This document shows positions 23,605-34,387 of a stretch of 64,000 bases of DNA, one piece after another. Both the position numbers and the translations under genes were made by a program. This DNA is from Selaginella moellendorffii. Its lineage: Eukaryota > Streptophyta > Lycopodiopsida > Selaginellales > Selaginellaceae. Within the stretch, counting starts at the first letter, position 1; every line of letters begins with the position of its first letter. The stretch lies in assembly GCF_000143415.4 (NCBI RefSeq), contig NW_003314354.1, forward strand, positions 224,575 to 288,574, read 5' to 3'. A model generated the notes under the pieces. That model worked only from the letters and a program-made list of their open reading frames with translations. It searched no databases and was not told where the DNA came from.

Positions 23605-24435
23605 TAGTGAGCTGTGTACTTCCGGCGGAATGTAAATGGAGTCGCAAAACTCGTACAGCTGCTTGTTGAATTTGTGTTGCAAAGCCGAGAGCTTCATCTC
23701 TTTCCCAAGTATGGAGCCCAGGCTGCAGTCCTGGCATGCCCGTGACAGTCGACTCCACACCTGGCCTGGGTTGAGCGTCTTCACCTTTGGATCTAGATAC
23801 ATTCCAAACAGGGAAACATCAACCACAAAGCTCTGAATCAGTGAAATTGAAAACACGTACTTTTCATATGCCACGCGCCTGGCTTCCATCCGGTACTCGT
23901 TGATCAAGGCAGTGTTCTTTGCTTCTTCTTCAGACTCGTTAAACTTTGGAATCAGACTCACAGGCAGACGGGGGACTGGCGGTTTCCAAGTCTCACGCAA
24001 GAAATAATCTCCCACTCTGCGTTGTTCCTGTTGGAAAACACTTTAAAAGGCAGCACAAAAATCGTTGGAGCCGTGACTAGCGGAGAAGCTGGTAGCACAC
24101 CATCGTTCCCCATTCCATTGACATAGCGAGAGAATCACAAGGTCAACTCTATAAATCTCGTACTAAATCCGGGAAACCTGGAAACCAAAGAAGAAAAAGA
24201 AAGAAAATGATCACAACCTCGACTGAAAGAAAGTTCACGCTTACCAACAGGCAAATCGCACGCTCTCCAGTTGCATTTCGATCCCAGGCTTGGACCAAGG
24301 ATCTATGGCGCACTACGGCAACTTCCATCCTCCAAACTTTGGAACAGACCTCGCTCTACAGGAATCCCGGCTCGTCACCCTCCTAGCCTCCACTACTTCG
24401 GCCGAAGTGCCACCTCAGCCCTCCTAACGCTAGAT
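23605..24435 (-). pseudogene. gene X copy C (truncated), next to the intact exostosin gene
   Basis: The reverse complement contains VGDYFLRETWKPP, FNESEEEAKNTALINEYRM, DPKVKTLNPGQV, LGSILGKEMKLSALQHKFN and the IYIPPEV region, as in copies A and B. The first exon has a TAG where copy A has CAG (after GGWKLP). Everything after the FRRKY region is missing because the block ends at about 23605. It lies directly downstream of the exostosin gene on the same strand. That is the same order as in copy A, so this is the parental arrangement or a full-length neighbour of it. Confidence 0.82.
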
Positions 24436-25548
24436 TCAATCCACATAGCGACTGACGTGGCGCCGGCGCCATAGCTGGTACAAGACCATGTAGAACGCGT
24501 CCTCCGGCTGTGGCGGCGAGTGCCACTCCATATGCTTCGCTGCTCTAGCCCCATTTTCCTGCAACCTCGAGAGCTTTTCTTCATCGATCGATTCTAGAAT
24601 GGCCTTGGTCTGGTGGAGCTGGTCGCGGCTGAGGACGATCGCGAAGCTATTCCAGTCCAGAATGTCCTGGAACGGCAGATCGGACAGCTTCCCCGCGGAG
24701 AAGATGACCGGAATGCATCCCGATCGGACGGCCGGGATGACGAGGTGCCGATCGCTGGAGCCAAGGCTGAGACAAAACCTTGTTGTCACTAGCAGCTGTA
24801 GATCCATTTTCACTGCGCCAGCGACGAAGCTCTCGTCGGATTTCCAAGACGCTGGAACATCACTCGCCGCGTAGCCCTGGGAGCTGGAATCGTACACCGC
24901 GAGATTCCACCGACGGCGCTGGGGAGGATCGATCGATCCTCCTGCGGGCGGCATTGTGATGTCCTTGTGCGCGAGGAATTCCTGCGCTCCATGCCTGGCC
25001 AGTGGAAAGCAGGCGATCTGGATCGCGTTCTTCTTGAGCTCAAGAACATTCCTGGACCAGTCGCTCGTAATATCGTGGCACGAGACGAAGAAGTGATCCG
25101 CCCCGAGCGATCGCTGCCAATACGGGTAGAGATCTCGCAGCTGCTGGATGTAAGACTTGAGGGAGTGAGCGATCCCTTTCGGATCGGGCCTCTTCTTCCA
25201 GATCGCCGAGATCGACGCTGGCAGGAGAAACAAGTCCGCCGCCTCCGGATCATCCGTCACAAACCCTGAGGCCAGCAGCGAATCCACAAAGACTCGATCT
25301 ATCGAACCTGGCCGTGCTGCCTTCCCATCTCGCAAATCTGGAGCGCTGGCGTTCTGGATCATCGGGTAGACGTAGACCTTGAAGCGATCTAGAAACTCCT
25401 GGTAGTCCCGTGCAAGAAACGCTGGAGAATGGTAGAGACTGCGATCAAGATCGCTAGCTCCCTCGAAATCCAGCAAGAACGCGAGAGAAATCGAAGCATC
25501 GATGAGGAAAAAGAGAAAGAACAAGGATGATCCGCCATTGCCAGCCAT
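24436..25548 (-). CDS. exostosin-family (GT47) glycosyltransferase
   Basis: A single uninterrupted frame gives 370 residues from the ATG at 25548. The frame is also open from an ATG at 25614. The chosen start gives a type II layout: a short N-terminus, then a hydrophobic anchor (SLFFLFFLIDASISLAFLL) as expected for a Golgi enzyme. The exostosin domain includes FLDRFKVYVYP, DPEAADLFLLP, LGADHFFVSCHD, a SDESFVAGAVKMDLQLL block and the sugar-nucleotide-binding stretch SGCIPVIFS followed by LPFQDILDW. Plant GT47 enzymes build xylan, xyloglucan, pectin or arabinan. The exact donor and acceptor cannot be read from sequence. The end of the gene was duplicated to 13.58 kb. Confidence 0.88.
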   Translation of the reverse strand: MAGNGGSSLFFLFFLIDASISLAFLLDFEGASDLDRSLYHSPAFLARDYQEFLDRFKVYVYPMIQNASAPDLRDGKAARPGSIDRVFVDSLLASGFVTDDPEAADLFLLPASISAIWKKRPDPKGIAHSLKSYIQQLRDLYPYWQRSLGADHFFVSCHDITSDWSRNVLELKKNAIQIACFPLARHGAQEFLAHKDITMPPAGGSIDPPQRRRWNLAVYDSSSQGYAASDVPASWKSDESFVAGAVKMDLQLLVTTRFCLSLGSSDRHLVIPAVRSGCIPVIFSAGKLSDLPFQDILDWNSFAIVLSRDQLHQTKAILESIDEEKLSRLQENGARAAKHMEWHSPPQPEDAFYMVLYQLWRRRHVSRYVD

Positions 25549-25776
25549 AGCCGGAGCTCGACTTTCCTTGCTGGAAATATTCTCTTCAAACAAAGCCTGG
25601 CATTGACACGGCAATGTATTATTTGCCTTTGATTGATCGTTGGAGTGATGGCTTAGGAGGAATCGAGCCTTGGATCATTTGTATGAGATATTTCCAGGGT
25701 ATATCCACGGACGAAGATCCAGTCCCGCCTTATGGCTCGTCTATGAGCCCTAGTTTGATGCTGCGTCTTCGCGGCG

Positions 25777-27823
25777 ATGCTTTCTAGCTTGATTTCCAGC
25801 TCCAGAGCCAGGGTTTGTCGATGCGCGCAGCGCTGCCGCGGATTACCGGGCCGGAGCTTGCTGGGTGAGGAATGCGGCGAGGTATTTGGGATCCGGCGCA
25901 GCGTTCTTGTGTCGTGCTACAGGAAGGAGGCTGATTTGCGGAAGAGCGACGGCCGTGAGGAGAATTCCAATGCCAGGCCGCCCCTGACGTACTTCATCGC
26001 GAAATATTCTCGGGGATCATTCCGATTCGAGCAGCGACGATGTAAGTTCCAGCATTGCCCGTATTTTGCCAGTATCGGCATTTTGCGCTACTTAATATGT
26101 GCTTGTGTGTAGTTCACAACTCCGGCACGTCTCATCGAGGAGAAGAAGAAGAACAAGAGAGCGATCCACAACCCGCCGTAGTTCATGGCCATAGGTGAAG
26201 TTACAAACTTTCCTTTCTCTTATAGTTCTTCACGTATATTGTTTTGCGTGGCAGTGAAAGGGCTGTAGTGACTGCGCTTTGGTGCAATTTTCTAGTTCTG
26301 TCTCTAAAGTGTGGCGTCTGGTTTATGACTGGAAGCCATGTTATGCTCGCGGAAGCAGTACATTCTCTAGCGGATCTAGCGAACCAGGTCTCGTGAATTT
26401 TCTGATAGCAGCCTTTTGCTTATCCAGAATGATTTTTCTTTCCAGGGGTTGCTTGCGTATGGTCTCGTCAGCTCAAAGCGTGCTCCAGATGCCCTTCATC
26501 CGTGAGTGTTAGTTCCACTTGCCATTCCAATTTTCATTTATACTGACGGTTGTTCTTTTGTTCGCTTTTCAGGTATGGTTACTCCAAAGAACGCTTCGTT
26601 TGGTCGCTGATATCAGCTGTCGGGATATTTTGTCTGGGCTCTGGCGCAACAATTGTCCACGGAATTTCCAACTTATGGCAAGCTGAGGTATCTTTGTTCT
26701 ATTTTTCAGGCTTTGCACGTAACGTCCTTTTTTTATTGTGTGTGTAGCCTATCGACAACATCTTTTCTGCTGCCATTGTCATTGGTGGTTCAATGTTAAT
26801 GGAAGGTAATGACGAAATGTATGCGCGGATTATTACGGTGCTCCTTGCAGGAGCTTCACTCTACGTGGCTGTGAACGCTGTGCGGCAAGGAGCTGCGTCG
26901 GAAGGAATGAAGTTTCAAGAGTACATTTGGCGTGGTCACGATCCAACATCCGTGGCTGTCATGATGGAGGTACTTCATAATACAATTCATTTCTAGAGTT
27001 TTACCTTCGAATCATTTTCAGGATGGTGCTGCGGTCACTGGCTTGTTTATAGCTGCTATGTCGCTGACTGCTGTGCATTTAACGGGCAATCCAATCTGGG
27101 ACCCTCTTGGATCTATACTCGTGGGAAATCTTCTCGGAATGGTAAGATTGTGTTAGTCAAGACATGAACATAACCCGTGCCCACACGCGAACAGGTGGCA
27201 GTTTTTCTGATTCAACGAAATCGCCATGCTCTCCTTGGTCGCTCAATGGAACCCAAGGATGTGCAACGCGTGTTGGACTTGCTTGCATCAGATCCTGTAA
27301 GTTAGCTATCTATAGACCTTCAAGCCTCAAATAAGCGAAAATGCAGGTTGTTGATGCGGTCTATGACTGTAAGAGCGAGGTGATCGGGCCAGGATCGTAC
27401 AGATTCAAGGCAGAAATCGGTAACGTCTGTTGATCTCGTCGAACTGCGCTAAGATTGTCCATTCGCAGATTTTGACGGTGTAGTAGTTGTACATAATTAC
27501 TTGCAACGGACGGGGCGAGAAGCCTGGATAAAGGAGGTCTGTTCGTGACTTGGCCCTCTTTCACTTTTTATCAATCTTCGTTCTCCTTGTTTAGTTTCAG
27601 AATGCTGCGAAAGACCCTGCTGCTTTGGAGACCGCACTTGCAAACTACGGTAATGCAAATTTTATTTTCTCCAGTCTGTTCTTATGGTTTTCTTGCAGGA
27701 GAAGAAGTGGTGGCTGCTCTGGGCTCCGAAGTGGACAGACTAGAGAAAGACATCCAGAAGATCGTTCCTGGCGTTCGGCATGTAGATATCGAGGCTCACA
27801 ATCCCAAAGGTCCACTTCCATAA
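25777..27823 (+). CDS. cation diffusion facilitator, MTPC4/ZnT9-like metal tolerance protein
   Basis: About ten exons. An Arg/Ser/Cys-rich N-terminus (MLSSLISSSRARVCRC) could be an organelle presequence. An acidic piece (RGEEEEQESD) follows. The CDF membrane domain contains WFMTGSHVMLAEAVHSLADLAN (HSLAD metal-site motif), LLAYGLVSSKRAPDALHPYGYS, FVWSLISAVGIFCLG, TGLFIAAMSLTAVHLTG and DPLGSILVGNLLGMVAVFL. The C-terminal cytosolic domain ends VRHVDIEAHNPKG. The YGYSKERF block is diagnostic of the ZnT9 branch (Arabidopsis MTP7/MTPC4), mitochondrial or endomembrane Zn transporters. The gene starts 163-229 bp from the divergent exostosin gene, depending on which exostosin ATG is used, implying a shared promoter region. 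Confidence 0.88.
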
Positions 27824-28021
27824 AAGGGATTTTGCTAATACTTTTCTTGTGAAACTAACGACCTTTGACTGGAGTTCGCGGGGAAAAAAAGTATGAAACA
27901 AAGAAGCTATGATTCGGCCGAAGTTGGGATGAGCGGCTGAGATTTCTCTTCACTAACTGACATTTCTGGAATCAGATTTAGGTTTCTCCGGTTTCAGGTG
28001 GTGCAAAACTTTGCTTCCACG

Positions 28022-29214
28022 ATGGTGAGTGTTCTTCAAATTTCTTTCATTCTTTTGTTCTAACGAGTGGATAATGCAGGCCGAGTGTCTGGCTTGGCGC
28101 GACTTGTCACACAAAGAGCTGGCTCACATTTTTGATGACTCGGAGACCCCAAGTGACGTGCGGAGGTAAGCAAACAGCTCCATGGCTGAGCTTCTTTCTC
28201 CCTTCATGGCTTTCTGGATCTTAGGCATTTAGGAGAAGCGATGAAGCTGAATGATGGAAGCATTTGTTCCGAGATACTGCTTGACTTGCACTACGGCTCC
28301 CTCTAGTAGGATTTTCTACATGTCTTTCTCACTCACTGGCTTCTCGAATCCTTGTCAAGCTTTGCACAGGAACAGGGCTTCTCCCTTGAGAAGATGTCAG
28401 CCTTCGTCTCAATAGTCAAGGCAATTCACGACCAAGCCATTGGTAAATCCTCCATCAACCATTCTTAAGTGTCCACGTACTAATTTCTTTCACTTTTTGC
28501 CTTAAAGGCATGCGTTTAACAGTAGAAAGAAGCTGGGAAACAGCAAAGAACCTCTTTCTCTTGCACAGCGTCCAGCGACCACCATTCTCAATCGGCTTGT
28601 TTACATTTGGAGATCTCCAAGAGATAACGAGATACGTCCTCAACACGTAAAACAATCTTCCCAGCTTCAAAGCTTCTACTCGATGAGTCCAGCTCCTATG
28701 CTCTTTCCTCTCACAGATACTACAGACACTTCAAGCTCTACCAATACGCGTTCTGCCCGACTTACTACCTCAACATGGACACTTGGGAGTATAATCTCGT
28801 AGAGCTAGCCCCGGAGCTAAAGTCGCTAGATCTCGCAATAACACAGGAGGAATACGACGTCCAACAGGAAGCTCTCAGGAAACAGCAAGAGGTGGGCGAC
28901 GAGTTTCACAAGCTTTACGAGCAAAATCTTCTCCTGCGCAGGAGGAACAAGCAAAAAGGCTCGAAGACAAGCGGCTGGCTGAAGAAGCCGAGAGGCAAGC
29001 CAGGATCGAGGCACAGTATCGAGGTAGAGGCTACTTACTTGGGCTTGGATCTCCAATGCTAAGCTGGTTCTCGCCGCTTCCAGCGTCCATCCCGGATGAG
29101 ATCACAAGAAAAGTCAACCAGGTTGTTTCGCGCTACATGGATGAGATGCGGGCCGAGTTTGACGCCAAGCTGGAACAAAAACTCGCCGAGCTGGGGGCTG
29201 GAGCTGCAAAATAG
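28022..29214 (+). CDS. cilia- and flagella-associated protein 119 (CCDC189) homologue
   Basis: Exon 1 is only ATG, followed by gtgagt. Exon 2 starts GCC GAG TGT. A phase-2 intron (gtagga...caag) joins LLDLHYGSLY to FAQEQGFSLEKMSAFVS. The diagnostic block follows: AIHDQAI, LHSVQRPPFSIGLFTF, ITRYVLNTYYRHFKLYQYAF. The C-terminus becomes a charged coiled coil (EEQAKRLEDKRLAEEAERQA) if an intron is spliced from gtgggc to gcgcag. It ends ELGAGAAK. Animal and algal relatives are axonemal proteins, reported in the central-pair C1a projection of Chlamydomonas as FAP119. Expression in swimming sperm is expected. The stop is 39 bp from the convergent pectin acetylesterase stop. A decayed duplicate lies at 13.2-13.45 kb. 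Confidence 0.85.
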
Positions 29215-29253
29215 TACTTAAAAGTTCATCTTTGGCGTGTGTACCTCATCAGC

Positions 29254-31075
29254 TCAGTGCCTCCAGCTAGTCCATTTTATACAGGTTGGATTGCAAGGAT
29301 ACGGACAGTCGATGCTTTTCCACGAAGAGCCGCCTCTTGCGAAGTACCAGTCTCCGAAGGCTTCTCTTATCGTCTGCGCAAAACCAAAAGTGTGAGCATT
29401 CTACGTGAAATGAGAATATCGACAGACCTTGTTTCCTATCGTGTTTGTGTTCCAAGTTAACCCTTCAAGCTGACAGTGACTGAAGCACGAATCTATGAAG
29501 AGACCACTCTGATCCACACCTCGCACGTATTCCACGGCCTTTAGAAACTCCGTCCTGAAACCTGGGAGCCCATGGATTTATGCATCGAAAAAGATACGTG
29601 ATTGATTGATACCTTGCAAAACGCTGAGCTGATCCTGGGAACAGACGTACGGGTTATACTTGCAAGTAGTCCACTTCCTGTCAGGGTCGGCTGCGTCTGG
29701 AATGAAAATGTTCTGGATCTGAGGATTCACACGAATTTGTCACTTCCTTGGAACAAGCATTAGCTTTTGCGCTTACTTGCCAAACATCATACGCTGGATT
29801 GACAAAGAAAATGGGGACGTGGATGTGAGGAGCGACGTACTGAGGAAAGAAACACTGAACAAGCGACGTAAGAGCTACGTAGAAAAGGAGTTGTGAAATA
29901 CCTGTGCATCGTGTTCTGCAACGCAGGCTTCTGGCAGGTTCTCTCGGGCATTCTGCGACGATGCATGAGTGTGGAAACAAGAATGCTGAAACGAAACACT
30001 TACATGGATATCCACCACGTCCTTGAAAAAGGAACGAAACGAGAAGTTGCCTGCTATATCTTTCCTGTCAAAGAGCTTGGAAACATCAGAAACAGCTGCT
30101 TTAAACGAAACCGAACTTCACGTACGCATCCAAGAAATATCCTCCATCGCTGACGCATTTGACGTATGTCGTCCGTGGCAAAAGCTCCTTAAAGCTCGAG
30201 CAATGAAGAGTAGCCGCTAGACCTCCAGCCGAACATCCACCTAGAAGTGCCTACATAATTGGAATCGATAAGAACTACCAAAAGTAAAGAAAAAATCCGG
30301 ACTAACCATCTCAGCGTTGCTCATACCCTTGCTCAAAAGATCCGAGACAACCGCCTTCCATATCTTCTCTCCTCTATACATGAGACCCAAGGCCTGCTGG
30401 CTATCGCTGTCGAAGGCCACCGTCACCGTGGTATTCACATTTCCTGCGAAGGATGCTCCATCACAGTACTTGACTTTCACCCGGTTCCAATTGTAAAAAT
30501 CTAAACCTCCAGTAGCAAAATCAATCCACATTGCTGGAAAGAAAAACCACTCACCTGGATTTTCTTGAGCCGAATTGCTGAGAATCCCGAGAAACAGCGT
30601 CTGTCTATCCATGAGATCGGAGGAGCCGAAGGAGGTTCGAGCGCGCTGTGCACAAGATGCGTGATCGGAACACCATGCTCCACCCTGAAAGAATCTGTCA
30701 AATAAAATAAAATCTCTCGAGCTAAAGCTCACCTCCAAGAACACGATCCAGTTCCTGGAACCAGATCCAGTGCCTGGATGCCAGTGATACGCAGGCGGAC
30801 TGCCATCCAGACACACTGCGCAAGAGAAAGACGATCAATCCAGAATGCCAAGAAAGATCGATCGGTCTTTTACCAGCGCCACCGTGAACAGCCGCCTGGA
30901 GGACCGTAATATCCACCCACAGCTCAGCGTCAGCGTACGAAGTGTAGTGCTTCCAGATGCGCAGCAAGAATTCCATCTTCAAGATCGCGGCGAGGACGAT
31001 CCCGACGGCGAATGCGGCCCCGGCGAGCTCCATCCAGCCCCATTTCTTCCCCCACACTAGCATTCTCTTCCCCAT
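29254..31075 (-). CDS. pectin acetylesterase (CE13/Notum-like)
   Basis: About eight to ten exons. The N-terminus has a membrane anchor ([16 protein letters not shown]). The catalytic domain shows [28 protein letters not shown] (oxyanion GG.WC motif), [22 protein letters not shown] and the nucleophile region GGCSAGG near 30225. Further blocks are [18 protein letters not shown] and [14 protein letters not shown] (catalytic His). The gene closes with [11 protein letters not shown], as in the family. The enzyme removes acetyl groups from pectin in the wall. All catalytic elements are present. The start [14 protein letters not shown] gives a short cytosolic tail before the anchor. The gene is convergent with the CFAP119 gene. 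Confidence 0.9.
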
Positions 31076-31210
31076 AAACCCTATTGAAATCCATTGGTCA
31101 TAAGGGGCTAAAGTATGGAGACAAAATAAATCATCCGCGGGAATTTCAAAGTATCAGGGATATTCCGGCAATCTGTGAGTAGCATATTCCGGCGGGGTTC
31201 TAGATCGATC

Positions 31211-31345
31211 TTGGCATTTGTATAGAACATTTACATCATGAAGAAGATGTCCTTGTAACACTTAGCAACTTTGCCAAGTGCTTTTATCCTCTGTTGCCAC
31301 TGGCTTCCTTTTGTACTTGTTCCCTGGGATCAGACACCGGAAGAA
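31211..31345 (-). pseudogene. relic of F-box-gene 3' end, left flank of AT-rich island
   Basis: The DNA catcatgaagaagatgtcc and the following gccaagtgctttta...ttgttccctgggatcag match the 3' end of the intact F-box gene at 41975-42115. A second relic in the same orientation lies at 34019-34145. The two relics match each other closely, starting at ttggcatttgta. Their starts are 2,808 bp apart. Confidence 0.75.
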
Positions 31346-31439
31346 GATGAACAATGTGGAAAAATTATTGCCATTTTGAAGTCAAAAGAAAATGCAATAG
31401 TAACCATTCTGTCAGTCCACCTAATAAACCTTAGGTCTA

Positions 31440-34010
31440 GCAATATTAGATGACACTCCTAAACCCTAAAGAAACCAAGATCGGCAAGAAAAGAATAACT
31501 TTAGAACATTTTTACATTTTTGGTTTGCTTAAACTAAGGATGGTAGTGAATATGCTTAGAATATGTTTGGATATTTTACTATTTAACGGTTGTTATTCAT
31601 TTAAATCAATCTTGTATTTATAATTTATAAACATGTTTATAATATATAAACTTTCTTAAACCCTTTCTACTATATTCCTCTTTTATAAAACATCTCATTT
31701 CATGTCTAATGAGAAAACGTTAATACTTTTTAGTCAAATGGTAAGTTATCCTTCTAGATAAATTAGATTAAATTGCTTTCTTCCTTATATATAAAAAAGG
31801 TAGTTTAATATTTCTACAAACTTTTGAGTTTGAATATATATTTTTTTAAATTAAAATAATAATTTTTAAGTATTTCTCTTTCCAAAAACCTTTAAAAATC
31901 ACATTTTGAGATTCAAAAACTAGTTTAAAGCTTTTATATTCTTTAAATATGTATTTATTATATAGTAACTTTTACTTTTATATTTATAATTTATAAAAAC
32001 AAATTTTTATTTTCAAAAAAAAAAGAAAGTAAAATTATGGAAGAGACAAAAGAGAACAACCATTGCGATGTAACCACATTTTTGTCAAAATAATATTAAT
32101 TTGAAAAGAAATCATATAAAATTATTAATTTTTATTGGTATTGAAATCTAATTTTTCTAAATTAGAAAATTTAGAAATTTATCATAGTACTTATATTATA
32201 AAACTTATAAAACTTATTTAATACAAGTTATTAAATATATGTCCACTATAATTTTTTCATTTTTTCCTACAACACTATGAATTTGTTACTTTTTTATCCT
32301 TCAATAATTTTCTTAATTATTAAAAATAAACAATTACATAAATATCTAATTGTGACTTTTATACTTAATCTTATTTTGTAAAAAATGTTATTATAATGAT
32401 CTCAATAAATCACTAAAAATATACAAACCAGGGCTAATTTCAACTTAATTTCATAATTTAAATACACTACTACTACAATGAGCATAGTGTATTCAAAGAA
32501 TTATTTTTATATATCAAACATCATAATGATGTAATTAAAAAAAGAAAATTTTTGATAATATCTTTACTTGTGTGTGGGACTATTATTCTTTGTTCATTTT
32601 TTTAGTTCACTTATAAATTTGAGATATGGTAAGTTATATGGTCAATTATAACATTCAAAATATAATTTTCCATATAATTTAGAATAATAGTCATATAATT
32701 TTTCTTATAATTTTATATGTATTCTGATTTGATTTAACTATTTATCCATATACTAAATAAGCATAATTAGCATATAGAAATATATTATATGTGATAAATA
32801 TATATTTACCTATATATTAGAATGTATTTCAATATATCTTATCAAATCTTTTAACCTCTTAAATGGTCAATATACTTTTGTTTCAAATATTTGTTATAAA
32901 TACTTCCAAAGATATTACCAAATGTTTAATCTATTACAAATTATTTTGTTTTGGTTTTCTTCCACTATATAACTTATCTTCAATTTTTCAAACCCTTTGA
33001 TGTTTTGAAGGGTATATTTCTTTCTCCTAAATAACTTTATAATGCCTTTTAGTATATTTATTTGTAATTTTTTAACTTTAGCCTCCTATACAAAATTCAA
33101 TTAATCATACACATAACTGCTGAAATGAAAATTAAGATAGTTATTTGATCTTTTAAAGAGTATTTAGGTTTATTTAGTGATGTGGTTTTCACCCTTCACT
33201 CTATTTTAGGATAACTATGGCTAAGGGCAATTATGTAATACACTTAAATTTTGAGTTGAACTCCAAACTTATTACATTACAAAGCAAATATGCTGAAATT
33301 ATGCAAACCTTGATACTTATAAAGGATTTTGAATGTATACTAAACTTCAATGGCAATGCAAAGAGGTGAGTACCTCACTGATTAGAGCAACATGGAATTT
33401 GGACTTTAACCTAAGTTGAATACACATAACTATGTTTTTATAATTATTATATATTTACAATTAGACACTTTTCCCTTATATGAAAACACATTTTGGGCTT
33501 TTTCCTTAATCCCAAGATTTATCTTGAAAACTTATTATAGCATTAAATGTAGGTTTACTTCTAAACATTTACAATAAATAGTATATAGGACTTAAATTGA
33601 ACCAACAGATAAAGTATGATAACAAGTGATACAATAACCTATCATGTAGCAATATTAAGGAATTAAACTCAATATTATAAAGTTCTTGATAGTAACAAGT
33701 GCAAATTAATAATATGAATCTCTTATATCAAGTTGAGTATGCTCAACAAACAATATATAGGAATTCCTACTTTATGTTTATCCAATCAAAGTGCACATCA
33801 TTGATGGTTTGTTAGTTGATATTAAAAATATTTTTCAGCCAAGTCTTTTTAGACATTAGTAGGAAGTTAGTACTTTTTAGTTTTCTTAATAATTTCAACT
33901 TACTGATCACATACAAGTTTATAAGTTAATATAAAGCACACTTTATAAAAAATACACCAACTTGAGGAAAATACTTTTCTTTTATGTCAAAAGACGCATG
34001 CAGAGATATA
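31440..34010. other. 2.5-kb extremely AT-rich island without genes
   Basis: Base composition changes abruptly. Line 31801-31860, for instance, has only 7 G/C in 60. Flanking genes are GC-balanced or GC-rich. No reading frame of 60 codons or more lies inside. The DNA is not a simple satellite: runs such as ataaattattaa alternate with ordinary unique sequence, and I saw no obvious tandem unit, terminal inverted repeat or LTR. It is bounded by direct copies of an F-box relic. Lycophyte organelle genomes are GC-rich, so an organellar origin seems unlikely. Origin unknown. Confidence 0.85.
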
Positions 34011-34018
34011 GAGATGGA

Positions 34019-34145
34019 TTGGCATTTGTAATGTAAATGTTCTCATAACACTCATTAACTTTGCCAAGTGCTTTCATCCTCTACCGCTGGCTCCCTCTTG
34101 CGCTTGTTCCCCTCGCCACCCTTGGGATCAGGAGTGGTGGTGCTC
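34019..34145 (-). pseudogene. relic of F-box-gene 3' end, right flank of AT-rich island
   Basis: It carries gccaagtgctttcatcctc, cttgcgcttgttcccctc and accc.tgggatca, matching 31211-31345 and the intact F-box gene 3' end (about 42020-42115). The orientation is the same as the left relic. It is about 240 bp upstream of the kinase start codon. Confidence 0.75.
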
Positions 34146-34387
34146 TCTTGACGATCCCGGACAGGTCCTCTGCAACCGCGCCTAGGGCTGGACATGATCA
34201 AGGAAGCTCAAGGAGAATATGCTGCCCGTAGCCTGTGTGCGTCCAAGATTTAAAGAGTTTTTGTCCGTTTTTTTTTACATTTGTAATTAAAATAAACTCC
34301 TTTTTCTCCATCTTTTTCTTGAAGCTGGGTGCCTTTTTCTGCAAAACAAATCCTTTAGGTTTTCCTAACCATTCATTTTTTCGAGCG

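Noticed and set aside
31440-34010. Organellar DNA insertion as origin of the AT-rich island
   Set aside because: No organellar gene or rRNA/tRNA sequence is visible, and lycophyte organelle genomes of the Selaginella type are GC-rich. Other origins remain open.
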